Shown here: piece by piece, positions 23,177 through 32,454 of the stretch
How the letters are laid out: the number at the start of each line of letters is the position of its first letter
Numbering within the stretch: position 1 is the stretch's first letter
NCBI RefSeq assembly: GCF_023276435.1
Contig: NZ_JALLPO010000070.1
Location: forward strand, 1 to 32,581
DNA length: 32,581 bases
Source of the DNA: Sphaerisporangium perillae
GTDB lineage: Bacteria > Actinomycetota > Actinomycetes > Streptosporangiales > Streptosporangiaceae
Reading direction: 5' to 3'
Translations under genes and position numbers: made by a program
Notes under the pieces: model-generated
Databases searched by the model: none
What the model saw: the letters and a program-made list of their open reading frames with translations, nothing else
What the model was told of the DNA's origin: nothing

Positions 23177-23301
23177 CGCCCCGAACGTTCACCGGGTCCC
23201 GGCACTGCCGACCTTGCGGCTTGCCGCGGACCTGGATCAGATCCCGTGGGTCTGGGCGTGGGGTCGTTGATCGGGAGCGGGGTGGGACGGAAACTGATCT
23301 T

Positions 23302-25692
23302 GTGAGTTCTCGTATCCGTGCCGAGGTCCGGGTCGACGGTGTCGTCCAGGGGGTCGGGTTCCGCCCTTTCGCACACCGGCTGGCCACGGGGCTCGGCCTG
23401 TGCGGGGTCGTCGGCAACGACGAGCATGGGGTGTTCATCGAGGTCGAGGGGGCCTCCAGCGCGGTCGACGAGTTCGTCCGGGCCGTGCGGGACAGGCCGC
23501 CCCCGCTGGCGGTCGTCGACCGGGTCACCACACGGCGGATCCCCGTCACGGGCGAGCCGGGGTTCGGCATCGCGCCCAGCACCGGGGCGGGACGGGGACG
23601 TGCCCTCATCTCGCCGGACGTGGCCACCTGCGCCGACTGCCTGCGCGAGCTGTCCGATCCGGCCGACCGCAGGTACGGCTACCCGTTCATCAACTGCACC
23701 GCGTGCGGTCCGCGGTTCACGATCGTGCTGGCCTCGCCGTACGACCGGGCCGCCACCACGATGGCGTCCTTCCCGATGTGCGGCGCGTGCGCGGAGGAGT
23801 ACCACGACCCGGGGAGCAGGCGGTTCCACGCGCAGCCGCTGTGCTGCGCCGCCTGCGGCCCGCGCCTGCGGCTGCTCGACGCCTCCCCGCTCGAGATCCC
23901 CGGCGACCCGCTAGAAGCGGCGGCGGCGCTGCTGCGTCAGGGCCGGATCCTCGCCGTCAAGGGGATCGGCGGCTACCACCTCGCGGTCCGGGCCGGTGAC
24001 GAGCGGGCCGTGACGGCGCTGCGCGCCCGCAAGCACCGCGAGGACCGGCCGTTCGCCCTGATGGCCCCGGACCTGGCCTCCGCGCGACGGCTGTGCGCCA
24101 TCGGGCCGGAGGAGGAAGGGCTGCTCACCGGCCGGCGGCGGCCGATCGTGCTGCTGCGCCGCCGCGCGGACGCGGAAGTCGCCCCCTCGGTCGCCCCGGG
24201 AGCCGGCTCGCTCGGCGTCATGCTGCCCTACTCCCCACTGCACCACCTCCTGCTGCGGCATCTCCCCGAGCCGATCGTGCTGACCAGCGGCAACCTCTCC
24301 GACGAGCCGATCGCCTACGCCGACGAGACGGCCTTCAAGCGCCTGGACGGCGTCGCGGACGTCTTCCTGACCCACGACCGGCCGATCCACACGCGCACGG
24401 ACGACTCCGTGGTCCGGGTGTTCCGCGGCAGGGAGCTGCCGATCCGCCGCTCCCGGGGCTACGTCCCCGCGCCCTCACCGCTCGCGGACGACCTCCCCCG
24501 GCCGGTGCTCGGGTGCGGCGCCGAGCTGAAGCACACCTTCTGCCTGGCGGAGGGGCGGCGGGCGTTCGTGTCGCACCACATCGGCGACCTGGAGAACTAC
24601 GAGACCCTGCGCTCGTTCGCCGAGGGGGCCGGGCACTTCGAGCGGCTGTTCGGCATCAGACCCGAGGTGGTGGCGCACGACCTGCATCCGGAGTACCTCT
24701 CGACGAAGTACGCGCTCGAACGGGAGGGCGTCGACCTGGTGGGCGTCCAGCACCACCACGCGCACATCGCCTCGTGCATGGCCGACAACGGCACGGCGGG
24801 CCGAGTGATCGGCGTGGCGTTCGACGGGCTGGGGTACGGCCCCGACGGCACGCTGTGGGGCGGCGAGTTCCTGGTCGCCGACCTGGCCGGGTTCCGGCGC
24901 GCCGGGCACCTGGCGGCGGTGCCGATGCCCGGCGGGGCGGCCGCGATCCGGCAGCCGTGGCGGATGGCCGCCGCCTACCTCGGCTCCCGGGTCCCCGAAG
25001 CGCTCGGGGTACGTGCCCGGAACGCCGCCCGGTGGGACGCCGTGGTCGCCATGGCCGAGCGAGGCGTCAACGCGCCGGCGACCTCCAGCATGGGCCGCCT
25101 GTTCGACGCCGTCGCGGTGCTCACCACCGGCCGCGACGAGGTGACCTACGAGGGGCAGGCCGCCATCGAGCTGGAGCAGATCGCCGACCCCGGCGAACAC
25201 CGCGCCTACCCCTGCCGGATCCTCGACGCGGCACGAACGCCGGACGAGGACTCCGGCGGGCCTGCGGCACGGAGGCCGCACGAGGACCCCGGCGGGTACA
25301 CCGTCACAGCCGGTGACGTCGGCGGGTACACCGTGTCGCCTGGCGGGCCCGGCGCGTTCGCGGTGGCCGGCCGGGATCTCGTCGAGGCGGTGCTGGAGGA
25401 CGCGCGCGCCGGGGTGGCGGCGCCGCTGATCTCGGCGCGCTTCCACAACGGGGTGGCCCGGCTGATCGTGGCGGGCTGCCTGCGCGTGCGCGAGCACACC
25501 GGCCTGCCGGTCGTGGCGCTGTCCGGAGGGGTGTTCCAGAACCTGTTCCTCCTGGAGCGGGCGAGCGCACTGCTTGAGGAGCAGGGGTTCACGGTGCTCG
25601 TGCACACCCGCGTCCCGCCCAACGACGCGGGCATCAGCCTCGGCCAGGTGGCCGTGGCCGGCGCCCGGGATCGGCGGCGCTCAAAGGCGTGA
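23302..25692 (+). CDS. hypF: Carbamoyltransferase HypF
   Basis: 796 residues from GTG 23302 (VSSRIRAEV); a start 81 bases further upstream lacks a domain. The acylphosphatase domain comes first (VDGVVQGVGFRPFAHRL, about 10-90). Two zinc-finger-like modules follow (CADC...CTAC; CGAC...CAAC, about 105-190), then a YrdC-type domain (KGIGGYHLAV, KHREDRPFALM, LTSGNLSDEP). Last is a Kae1-like domain (HHHAHIASCMADN, GVAFDGLGYGPDGTLWGGEF). The enzyme makes the carbamoyl group that becomes cyanide on the iron of [NiFe]-hydrogenases. A Gly/Pro/Asp-rich insert (about 645-690) with two GGYTV repeats interrupts the last domain. No other hyp gene is in view. Confidence 0.93.
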   Translation: MSSRIRAEVRVDGVVQGVGFRPFAHRLATGLGLCGVVGNDEHGVFIEVEGASSAVDEFVRAVRDRPPPLAVVDRVTTRRIPVTGEPGFGIAPSTGAGRGRALISPDVATCADCLRELSDPADRRYGYPFINCTACGPRFTIVLASPYDRAATTMASFPMCGACAEEYHDPGSRRFHAQPLCCAACGPRLRLLDASPLEIPGDPLEAAAALLRQGRILAVKGIGGYHLAVRAGDERAVTALRARKHREDRPFALMAPDLASARRLCAIGPEEEGLLTGRRRPIVLLRRRADAEVAPSVAPGAGSLGVMLPYSPLHHLLLRHLPEPIVLTSGNLSDEPIAYADETAFKRLDGVADVFLTHDRPIHTRTDDSVVRVFRGRELPIRRSRGYVPAPSPLADDLPRPVLGCGAELKHTFCLAEGRRAFVSHHIGDLENYETLRSFAEGAGHFERLFGIRPEVVAHDLHPEYLSTKYALEREGVDLVGVQHHHAHIASCMADNGTAGRVIGVAFDGLGYGPDGTLWGGEFLVADLAGFRRAGHLAAVPMPGGAAAIRQPWRMAAAYLGSRVPEALGVRARNAARWDAVVAMAERGVNAPATSSMGRLFDAVAVLTTGRDEVTYEGQAAIELEQIADPGEHRAYPCRILDAARTPDEDSGGPAARRPHEDPGGYTVTAGDVGGYTVSPGGPGAFAVAGRDLVEAVLEDARAGVAAPLISARFHNGVARLIVAGCLRVREHTGLPVVALSGGVFQNLFLLERASALLEEQGFTVLVHTRVPPNDAGISLGQVAVAGARDRRRSKA

Positions 25693-25730
25693 ACGCCCCC
25701 GGCTGATCCCGATTCAGGTGATCCCCGAGG

Positions 25731-25797
25731 CAGGCGGTCCGGAGGGCAGGCGATCCGGAGGGGCAGGCGGTTCCGAGTCAGGCGGTTCCGGAGGAGG
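25731..25797. repeat. Short degenerate tandem repeats (GGCAGGCGGTCCGGAG-like)
   Basis: Four imperfect units of about 15-18 bases (GGCAGGCGGTCCGGAG, GGCAGGCGATCCGGAG, GGCAGGCGGTTCCGAG, TCAGGCGGTTCCGGAG) fill the space between the convergent hypF and acyltransferase genes. They run into the 3' end of the latter, where they code for its last residues. Each unit contains a CCGGA core that can pair with its neighbours, so a role in ending both transcripts is possible. Confidence 0.6.
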
Positions 25798-26515
25798 TGG
25801 GGCGCTTCTCCGCGCGGGCCAGCTCGACCTTGGCGCTGGCGGCGTACTTGTCGACGTACTCCTGGCCCGAGAGCTCCATGAGGGCGTACATGATCTCGTC
25901 GGTGACCGCCCGGAGCACCAGCCTGTCCTCCTCCATGCCGTAGTAGCGCGAGAAGTCGAGCGGCTGGCCGTACTTCACGCCGGGCCGGATGCCGAGCTTG
26001 GGCAACGGCCGTCCGGGCGGCATCATCTCGAAGGTGTTGACCATCGCCCAGGGGATCACCGGCACCCGGGACTCCAGGGCCAGGCGGGCCACGCCGGTCT
26101 TGCCCTTGTAGAGACGCCCGTCGGGCGAGCGGGTGCCCTCGGGGTAGATTCCGAGGATGTGGCCCTCGCGCAGGACGCGCAGCCCGGTGCGCAGCGCGGC
26201 CTCGCTGGCCTTGCCGCCGGACCTGTCGATGGGCACCGTGCCGACCGCGGTGAAGAACGTCCGGCTCAACAGCCCCTTCAAACCGCGCCCGGTGAAGTAC
26301 TCGGCCTTGCCCAGCGAGATGACCTTGCGGGGCAGCGGCAACGCGCCGAAGAAGTGGTCGGCGAACGACAGGTGGTTGCCCGCCAGGATCACCGGGCCTT
26401 CCTTCGGCACATGCTCGGTGCCTTCGGCCCAGGGACGGAACACCAGATGGAGGAACGGACCGAGAATGGCCTTCACCACCCAGTAGAACACTTGGGCACC
26501 CCTTCTCCGGCTCAT
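25778..26515 (-). CDS. plsC: 1-acyl-sn-glycerol-3-phosphate acyltransferase (PlsC family)
   Basis: 245 residues from ATG 26515 (MSRRRGAQVFYWVVKAILGP). Upstream in-frame ATGs give only a basic shadow. The acyltransferase blocks are present: NHLSFADH (His-x4-Asp catalytic motif), GTVPIDRSGG, YPEGTRSPDGRLYKGKTGVA and VPVIPWAM. It transfers an acyl group to lysophosphatidic acid or a similar acceptor at the inner membrane face; the N-terminal hydrophobic stretch anchors it. Divergent from the hydrolase gene, with about 165 bases between them. Actinomycetes have many PlsC paralogs, so the exact acceptor is open. Confidence 0.88.
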   Translation of the reverse strand: MSRRRGAQVFYWVVKAILGPFLHLVFRPWAEGTEHVPKEGPVILAGNHLSFADHFFGALPLPRKVISLGKAEYFTGRGLKGLLSRTFFTAVGTVPIDRSGGKASEAALRTGLRVLREGHILGIYPEGTRSPDGRLYKGKTGVARLALESRVPVIPWAMVNTFEMMPPGRPLPKLGIRPGVKYGQPLDFSRYYGMEEDRLVLRAVTDEIMYALMELSGQEYVDKYAASAKVELARAEKRPTSSGTA

Positions 26516-26681
26516 GTCGTGTTCACACCGGCGTAACCGGCGTGGCGTCATCTTCGCATGCCGGACGCGCGGCACCTACACCCCGCGGGCCGGACGTGCG
26601 CGACACCGGGTGCGCGGATCTCGCGGGAGGGCACCCGAACGTGCGACGATCGGGCGAGCCGCATCAGGAGAGGAACCCATC

Positions 26682-27443
26682 ATGCCGCTCATGCCCGGCT
26701 CCGAGCCGTATCAGCACGAAGGTGGCCCGGTCGGGGTCCTGCTCTGCCACGGTTTCACCGGGACGCCGCAGTCGCTGCGGCCGTGGGCGAAACACCTGGC
26801 CGCGGCGGGCCTGACCATCTCGCTTCCCCGCCTGCCCGGGCACGGGACGACCTGGCAGGAGATGAACCGCACGCGGTGGGAGGACTGGTACGCCGAGCTG
26901 GAGAGGACGTTCGAGAACCTCAGGAGCCGGTGCTCGGAGGTCTTCGTCATGGGCCTGTCCCTCGGCGGGTGCATGGCGCTCAGGCTGGCCGAGGTGCACG
27001 GGCCCGCGGTGCGGGGCGTGGTGGTGGTGAACCCCTCCATCGTCAACGACGCGCCACTGCTGAAGCTCGCTCCGGTGCTGAAGTTCGTGCTGCCCTCGGT
27101 GACCGGGGTGGCCAACGACATCAAGCGGGAGGGGGTGACCGAGCTCGGATACACCCGCACGCCGCTCAGGGCGGCGGCGACGCTGCCCAAGCTGTGGTCG
27201 CTCGTGCAGTCGGAGCTCGGCCGCATCACCCAGCCCGTGCTCGTCTACCACAGCCCGGAGGATCATGTCGTGAAACCGGCGAGCGTCGCGCTCCTGCGCG
27301 AGGTCCTCGGCGACAATCTGACGGTGCGCGAGTGCCTGAACAGCTACCACGTCGCGACCCTCGACAACGATGCGCCGGCGATTTTCCGAGGGAGCCTGGA
27401 GTTCATCAAGGCCCACGCGTCGGTACCCTTGCAGAAGGACTGA
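26682..27443 (+). CDS. Alpha/beta hydrolase (carboxylesterase, Est30/YvaK-like)
   Basis: 253 residues from ATG 26682 with AGGAGAGG upstream. The oxyanion block is VLLCHGFTGTP, and the nucleophile elbow GLSLGG (Ser about 93) lies after VFVMG. The acid is the Asp of YHSPEDHVV (about 194) and the base the His of NSYHVATLDND (about 223). These match the monoacylglycerol lipase/carboxylesterase group of short esterases. There is no signal peptide, so it acts in the cytoplasm on short acyl esters. It is divergent from the acyltransferase gene, and the pairing suggests lipid or acyl-glycerol turnover. Confidence 0.88.
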   Translation: MPLMPGSEPYQHEGGPVGVLLCHGFTGTPQSLRPWAKHLAAAGLTISLPRLPGHGTTWQEMNRTRWEDWYAELERTFENLRSRCSEVFVMGLSLGGCMALRLAEVHGPAVRGVVVVNPSIVNDAPLLKLAPVLKFVLPSVTGVANDIKREGVTELGYTRTPLRAAATLPKLWSLVQSELGRITQPVLVYHSPEDHVVKPASVALLREVLGDNLTVRECLNSYHVATLDNDAPAIFRGSLEFIKAHASVPLQKD

Positions 27444-27593
27444 TCCGGCCTCGGTGGCGGCCCGTGCCGGGGCGGCGGAACACCTGCCGGCGGCCACCGA
27501 GCGAGCGACCAGGAGCCACCCACCGAGCACGATCAGTAGCCCGAGCCATCCAGCGAGCGCACCCATGAGCATAGGAACGAATCGAAGTGACCG

Positions 27594-28037
27594 GTGACGC
27601 CACAGAGCGATGAGGACGAGGTCTGGCGTCAGATCGTCGCCTCCTTCAACGAGACCGCCGAGCCGACCTCGGGCGGGCAGCCGTGGCCCGACCGCGAGAA
27701 CGTCCCGGCCGATGACGCCCCCCAGCAGGTGAAGGCGGAGGTTCCCGCGGAGCCTCGCGAGGAGGAGCGCGCGGCCGTCGCCGAGGACGAGGACCACTAC
27801 GTTCCGCCTCCCCCGCCCCCGGTCCCCAAGATGGACCCCGGTACCAAGATCGCCTGGCTCGCGCTGTTCGGCGGCCCCGCCTACCTGCTCCTGGCCACGC
27901 TGCTGAACTGGCCGATGGACGGCTGGATCATCTTCGCCGCCATCGCGGCGTTCATCGGAGGCTTCGTCGCGCTGATCGTCCGCATGGGCGACGGCCCGCC
28001 CCCCGACTCCGGCTGGGACGACGGCGCGGTCATCTAA
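27594..28037 (+). CDS. Small membrane protein with acidic/proline-rich head
   Basis: 147 residues from a GTG at 27594 (GGTGACGCCACAG). An acidic, probably disordered cytoplasmic head of about 75 residues ends in a poly-Pro run (VPPPPPPVPKMDPGTK). Two membrane segments follow (IAWLALFGGPAYLLLATLLN; WIIFAAIAAFIGGFVALIVR) and a short acidic tail. This arrangement occurs in conserved actinobacterial proteins without known function. It follows the hydrolase gene by 150 bases and precedes the large regulator by about 140. I do not recognise a named family. Confidence 0.7.
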   Translation: MTPQSDEDEVWRQIVASFNETAEPTSGGQPWPDRENVPADDAPQQVKAEVPAEPREEERAAVAEDEDHYVPPPPPPVPKMDPGTKIAWLALFGGPAYLLLATLLNWPMDGWIIFAAIAAFIGGFVALIVRMGDGPPPDSGWDDGAVI

Positions 28038-28179
28038 GGGTGCCCGACAGGCGGCGGCAGCCCAGCGCCCCTCGAAGAGGGCTCCCCGTCCGTCCATGTC
28101 GCCTGAATCGGAATCTGGCTCCGCCGACCCGTTCCATGATCTGATGGACCAGGCCCGAGGACTCGGAAGGATCAGGATC

Positions 28180-31100
28180 TTGGAGTTGCGTCTGCTCGGT
28201 CCGGTAGAGGCGTGGCACCATGATCAGCGCTTGTCGCTGGGCGGCCCCAAACCCCGCGCCCTCCTGGCCGCTCTGCTCCTCAACGCCGGCAGGGTCGTCT
28301 CGACCGAGCGCCTGGTGGAGTCGCTGTGGGGAGACAGCCCGCCCAACAGCGCGCATGCGCTGGTCCAGACCTACGTGCACGGACTCCGCCGCGGCTTGCC
28401 TCTCGATGGTCACGACGACCTCCTCCAGACGAGGCCACCCGGCTACCTGATACGACCGGTGCCCGGACAGCTCGATCTGCAGACGTTCGAGCGGAAGGTC
28501 GCGCAAGGCCGGGACCACGCCACGTATCACCGCCACGATCTCGCCGCCGCGGAGCTGCGAGCCGCGCTCGCGATTTGGCGGGGAGCCGCCCTCGGCGGCA
28601 TCGGCGACGCCCTGCGGGGGGAGGCCGAGCGGCTGGAGCAGACGCGCCTGACCGTCCTTGAGGAGCGGATCAACGCCGAGCTCGCCATCGGCATGGAGTC
28701 GGAATTGATCGGCGAGCTCACCGAGCTGGTGTGGGCGTATCCGACACGGGAACGGCTTCGCGGCCAGCTCATGGCGGCGCTCTACCGTATGGGCCGCCAA
28801 GCCGACGCGTTGTCGGTCTACCACGAGGGTCGCCGCACGCTGGCGGACGAGCTCGGCGTGGACCCCGGCACCGAGCTGCGCCGCCTCTTCGAAGCCATTC
28901 TGCGCGGGGACGCGTCGCTGACCCGGGTCGAGTCCTCCCTGGCCACGCTCCGATTACCCGGCGCGGTCGAGCCGCCGGGCAGCCCGCCTCCTTCAATGGC
29001 TCCGCCGTCCATGGCAGGACCTCCCGTCTCGCGATCCTCTCCGGTACCCGCTCCCGTGGAGGCCGCTCGCACCGGCCCGGCACCGTCGGGCGAACCGGTC
29101 GAGGCCGCCGTCGCACATGCTGATCCTGGACACCCTGGCCAGGCGAGACGGGACGTGGTGCCTGGCAATCTGCCGCGCGGCCTGGCCGACTTCACCGGAC
29201 GCGACAGGGAGGTCGGCGAGCTGGTCACCTGCCTTGGTACCCCGAGCGACGCGGTCACGGTCTGCGTGATCTCCGGCAAGGGTGGTGTGGGCAAGTCCGC
29301 GCTCGCGGTCAAGGTCGCGCACCAGGTCATCGAGGCCTACCCCGACGGTCAGCTGTACGCCGATCTGCGGGGCGGCAGCGGCTCTCCCGTCCCGCCCGCA
29401 GATGTGCTGGGACGGTTCCTGCGAGCCCTCGGAGTGCCGCCCACCGCGGTCCCCGACACGCCCGACGAGATCGTCGACGCCTATCGCAGCATCCTGACCG
29501 GCCGGCGGGTGCTGATACTCCTCGACGACGCGGGAAGCGAGCAGCAGGTCCGCCCTCTGGTGCCCGGCAGCCCCACCTGCGCCGTGGTGATCACTACCCG
29601 GAGAAGGCTTGCGGGCCTCGCCGGGGCCAACCACACCAATCTCGATGTCCTGGAACCGGACACGGCGCTCGAGTTGCTGGCCCGCGTCGTGGGAGGCGAG
29701 CGTGTCGACGCCCAGCGCGATGCCGCCCAGCGCATCGCCCTTCTCTGCGGCAACCTGCCGCTCGCGCTTCGCACGGCCGGCGCGCGCCTGGTCGCCCGGC
29801 CGCACTGGTCACTCCACACGCTGGCCACCCGGCTGGACGACGAGCGGCGCAGGCTGGACGAGCTGACCGCCGGTGACGTCGAGGTACGCGCCAGCGTCGC
29901 GCTGAGCTACGAGGGACTCGACGAGCAGGCCAAGAAGGCCTTCCGCGCCCTCGGGCTGCTGGGGGTTCCCGACTTCGCCTCCTGGGTGGTGGCCGCGCTT
30001 CTCGGCGTATCGGAACCGGTCGGCGAGGAGGTTCTCGAGCGGCTGATAGATGCCCAGCTCGTCGACTTCGCCTCCGTCGACGCCGCCCAACAGGAACGTT
30101 ACCGCGTGCACGACCTGCTGCGCGTGTACGGGGCCGAGCGGGCGGAGTCGGAGGATACCGAGGAGGAACGCGCTGCCGCGATGTCGCGGGCCCTGGGCGG
30201 CTGGCTGTGGCTGATCACGCATACGGCGTCCAGAAGCCCTTCAGGTGCCCTGACGCTGCGAAAGCAGTACACCAAGGCGTTCCAACTGGGCGAGGACGTG
30301 GCGGAGCGGGTCGCCACCGGCATGACCGCGTGGTTCAACACGGAGGCTCCCGCGCTCGTCACGGCGGTGGAGAGGGCCGCCGCGATGGATCTGCACGACG
30401 TGGTCTGCGAGGTGGCCGCGGCGCTGTGCTCCTCGTCGTTCTCCGTGGACAGCAGGTTCGAGGAATGGTGGCGCACCCACGACGCGGCCCTGATCGCGGC
30501 CCGGCGGGCCGGCGACCTACTGGGCGAGGGGACCCTGCTGGTCGGGCTCGGCCAGCTGCGCTACCGGCAGGACCGCTACGCGGAGGCCAAGGCGTTCTTC
30601 CACGACGCGCTTCCCCTGTTCCGGAGTGCCGGTGACGCGCGCGGAGAGGCGGTGACCCTCGCGGAGATCGGTACCGCCTACCGCGAGGAGGCGAACTTCC
30701 CGCAGGCGTCCCTGTACCTGGATCTCGCAATCGCCGCCTTCCGCGAACTCGGCGACGACACGGGCATCGGCTACGTCAGCCGGTTGGCTGGGTCGGTCTG
30801 CCTTGAGCGAGGTGAGGACAAGGCCGCTCTGTGCCTGTTCGACGAGGCACTGGCCGCCTTCAGGCGCCTCGGCAGCAAGCGAGGGGAGGCCCTCACGCTG
30901 CGATCGATCTCGCTGGTGTATCGCGCGTCGGGCGACCTGCACCAGGCTGAGGACATGTGCGCGCGGGCGGTGGACCTGCTGCGAGAGTCGGGCGACACTC
31001 TCATGGAGGCCTACGCGGTGCAGGCCCTGGCCAAGACCCGGATCAGACTTGGCAAGGGCGCCTCGGTGCTGCCCGATCTGGTGCGCGCTCAGGGCGTGTG

Positions 31101-31383
31101 CATCGAGCAGGCCGATCGCTTCGGAGAGGCGTTGATCCTCCGCACGATGGGAGAACTGCACCTCGCACAGGGCCGGTACTCCGAGGCGGAGGCCCACCTG
31201 ATTCGATCGGTCGGCCTGTGGGACGACCTGAGCCTGCCGCTCTTCCGCGCTCGTTGCCTGCGTGACCTGGCACGGGTGAATGAGGCGAATGGCAAGGAGC
31301 ATGAGGCCGAGCGGCTCCGCTCCACCGCCCTGGAGATCTTCTCCCGGTTCGGCACCCGGGAGTACGAAGAACTTCTCGCCTAG
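28180..31383 (+). CDS. AfsR/SARP-type regulator: OmpR-like DNA-binding, BTAD, NB-ARC and TPR domains
   Basis: About 1067 residues. ELRLLGPVEAWHHDQRLSLG and RALLAALLLNAGRVVSTERL form the SARP winged helix. The bacterial transcriptional activation domain follows (ELRAALAIWRGAALGGIGDA, YHEGRRTLADELGVDPGTEL). After a Pro/Ser linker comes an NB-ARC ATPase: Walker A ISGKGGVGKSALA, Walker B VLILLDDAG, GNLPLALR. The C-terminal third is TPR repeats (LGQLRYRQDRYAEAKAFFHD, MGELHLAQGRYSEAEAHLIR). Such proteins activate secondary-metabolite or developmental genes after a signal triggers ATP-dependent assembly. TTG 28180 is preferred since the SARP domain starts there and GGAAGG lies nine bases upstream; ATG 28096 and 28144 are alternatives. 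No biosynthetic cluster is visible nearby. Confidence 0.9.
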   Translation: MELRLLGPVEAWHHDQRLSLGGPKPRALLAALLLNAGRVVSTERLVESLWGDSPPNSAHALVQTYVHGLRRGLPLDGHDDLLQTRPPGYLIRPVPGQLDLQTFERKVAQGRDHATYHRHDLAAAELRAALAIWRGAALGGIGDALRGEAERLEQTRLTVLEERINAELAIGMESELIGELTELVWAYPTRERLRGQLMAALYRMGRQADALSVYHEGRRTLADELGVDPGTELRRLFEAILRGDASLTRVESSLATLRLPGAVEPPGSPPPSMAPPSMAGPPVSRSSPVPAPVEAARTGPAPSGEPVEAAVAHADPGHPGQARRDVVPGNLPRGLADFTGRDREVGELVTCLGTPSDAVTVCVISGKGGVGKSALAVKVAHQVIEAYPDGQLYADLRGGSGSPVPPADVLGRFLRALGVPPTAVPDTPDEIVDAYRSILTGRRVLILLDDAGSEQQVRPLVPGSPTCAVVITTRRRLAGLAGANHTNLDVLEPDTALELLARVVGGERVDAQRDAAQRIALLCGNLPLALRTAGARLVARPHWSLHTLATRLDDERRRLDELTAGDVEVRASVALSYEGLDEQAKKAFRALGLLGVPDFASWVVAALLGVSEPVGEEVLERLIDAQLVDFASVDAAQQERYRVHDLLRVYGAERAESEDTEEERAAAMSRALGGWLWLITHTASRSPSGALTLRKQYTKAFQLGEDVAERVATGMTAWFNTEAPALVTAVERAAAMDLHDVVCEVAAALCSSSFSVDSRFEEWWRTHDAALIAARRAGDLLGEGTLLVGLGQLRYRQDRYAEAKAFFHDALPLFRSAGDARGEAVTLAEIGTAYREEANFPQASLYLDLAIAAFRELGDDTGIGYVSRLAGSVCLERGEDKAALCLFDEALAAFRRLGSKRGEALTLRSISLVYRASGDLHQAEDMCARAVDLLRESGDTLMEAYAVQALAKTRIRLGKGASVLPDLVRAQGVCIEQADRFGEALILRTMGELHLAQGRYSEAEAHLIRSVGLWDDLSLPLFRARCLRDLARVNEANGKEHEAERLRSTALEIFSRFGTREYEELLA

Positions 31384-31418
31384 CGCGGTGTCCGCGAACG
31401 TTCGCCGGCTTGCTCTAT

Positions 31419-31444
31419 GTACGGCGGCGCCGGAATCGCCGTAC
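31419..31444 (+). terminator. Hairpin behind the AfsR-type gene; rest of the 305-bp gap
   Basis: GTACGGCG (31419-31426) and CGCCGTAC (31437-31444) are exact reverse complements with a 10-base loop, 36 bases beyond the stop. It is a likely factor-dependent terminator. The rest of 31384-31688 shows no supported gene. A local AT-richer stretch (31545-31575, GCGTTTTTGAAGAGAATTTC) may hold the promoter of the dipeptidase gene. Confidence 0.5.
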
Positions 31445-31688
31445 CGCGTCCCGCCGTCGCGGCGCCGGATGCACGAGGACCCACCGGGGCGGGAAACGAA
31501 GGTCACCCGGCGAAGGTATGGTCACCACACACTGGACAGAGTGCTTGTCGCGTTTTTGAAGAGAATTTCTAGAAGATCGGCCGAACCTGGCGGGAAAGGG
31601 TCGACAGCGTGAGACCCGCCCACCGCGTCGCGGGGGTCAGCTGCCGCAGGCGATCGCTTCGCCTGGCCGAGTTGACAGGTAGAGCACC

Positions 31689-32351
31689 ATGTCAGAGATC
31701 ATCATCATGTCCGATCCACGCGTGTCCGCCATACCGGTCGAAGAGTCCGGAGAACCATTGGTGGACCTGCGCGCATACCCGGAGCTCCTGCTGGACCGGC
31801 GGCTCGCCGACCCGGCGGGCGCGTACGCCCATCTCCGTCAGGGGCTCGCCGAGAGGCTACTGGCGGCGCAGAAGCTCCTGCCGCACGGGCTGCGCTTTCT
31901 CGTGGTCGAGGGATACCGCCCCTATACGCTGCAGGAGCAGTACTTCACGGCCTACGCGGGCAGGCTTCGCGACGCCAACCCCGACTGGCCGGAAGATCAC
32001 CTCTACGTGCAGACCAGCCGGTCCCTGTCCCCTCCCCACATCGCTCCCCACGTCTGCGGCGCCGCCGTCGACCTCACGTTGTGCACGGCGGCCGGCGACG
32101 AACTGCCGATGGGCACCGAGGTCAACGCCAGTCCCGAGGAGAGCGACGACGCCTGCTACACGGCTGCGGCGAACGTCTCGGCCGAGGCCCGCGCCAACCG
32201 GGAGATCCTTTCCTCGGCGCTCACCGGAGCGGGGTTCGTCAACTACCCCACCGAATGGTGGCACTGGTCGTACGGCGACCGATACTGGGCTTTGAACACG
32301 GGTGCGGCAGCCGCTCGCTACGCTCACGTGAATCTGCTTCCCACCGATTGA
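31689..32351 (+). CDS. VanX-type D-alanyl-D-alanine dipeptidase (M15D)
   Basis: 220 residues from ATG 31689 (an ATG at 31707 is possible). It is the full M15D catalytic domain. The substrate-binding Arg is in VEGYRPYT (Arg77), zinc ligands His121 and Asp128 in APHVCGAAVDLTL, the catalytic Glu189 and zinc ligand His192 in PTEWWHWSYGDRYW. There is no signal peptide, so it works in the cytoplasm, cleaving D-Ala-D-Ala. With VanH and VanA this gives vancomycin resistance; neither gene is here, so the role may be recycling of cell-wall dipeptide. It ends before a strong terminator hairpin. Confidence 0.88.
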   Translation: MSEIIIMSDPRVSAIPVEESGEPLVDLRAYPELLLDRRLADPAGAYAHLRQGLAERLLAAQKLLPHGLRFLVVEGYRPYTLQEQYFTAYAGRLRDANPDWPEDHLYVQTSRSLSPPHIAPHVCGAAVDLTLCTAAGDELPMGTEVNASPEESDDACYTAAANVSAEARANREILSSALTGAGFVNYPTEWWHWSYGDRYWALNTGAAAARYAHVNLLPTD

Positions 32352-32410
32352 CCCGATGAACTTCCCCGCGTCCCGGTATCGGGAAATCGCCTGAAGCCCT
32401 GGGAAACACC

Positions 32411-32441
32411 GATGGGGGCGGACTCCGTGTCCGCCCCCATC
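32411..32441. terminator. Bidirectional terminator hairpin
   Basis: GATGGGGGCGGA (32411-32422) pairs perfectly with TCCGCCCCCATC (32430-32441) around CTCCGTG. It sits between the dipeptidase gene and a convergent gene from the right edge, and probably ends both transcripts. Confidence 0.85.
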
Positions 32442-32454
32442 GTCATCTCAGGAG

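Noticed and set aside
27444..27590. Minus-strand hydrophobic frame (MLMGALAGWLGLLIVLGGWL)
   Set aside because: It has one plausible membrane helix, but no ribosome site. It then runs antisense through the hydrolase gene for hundreds of codons.
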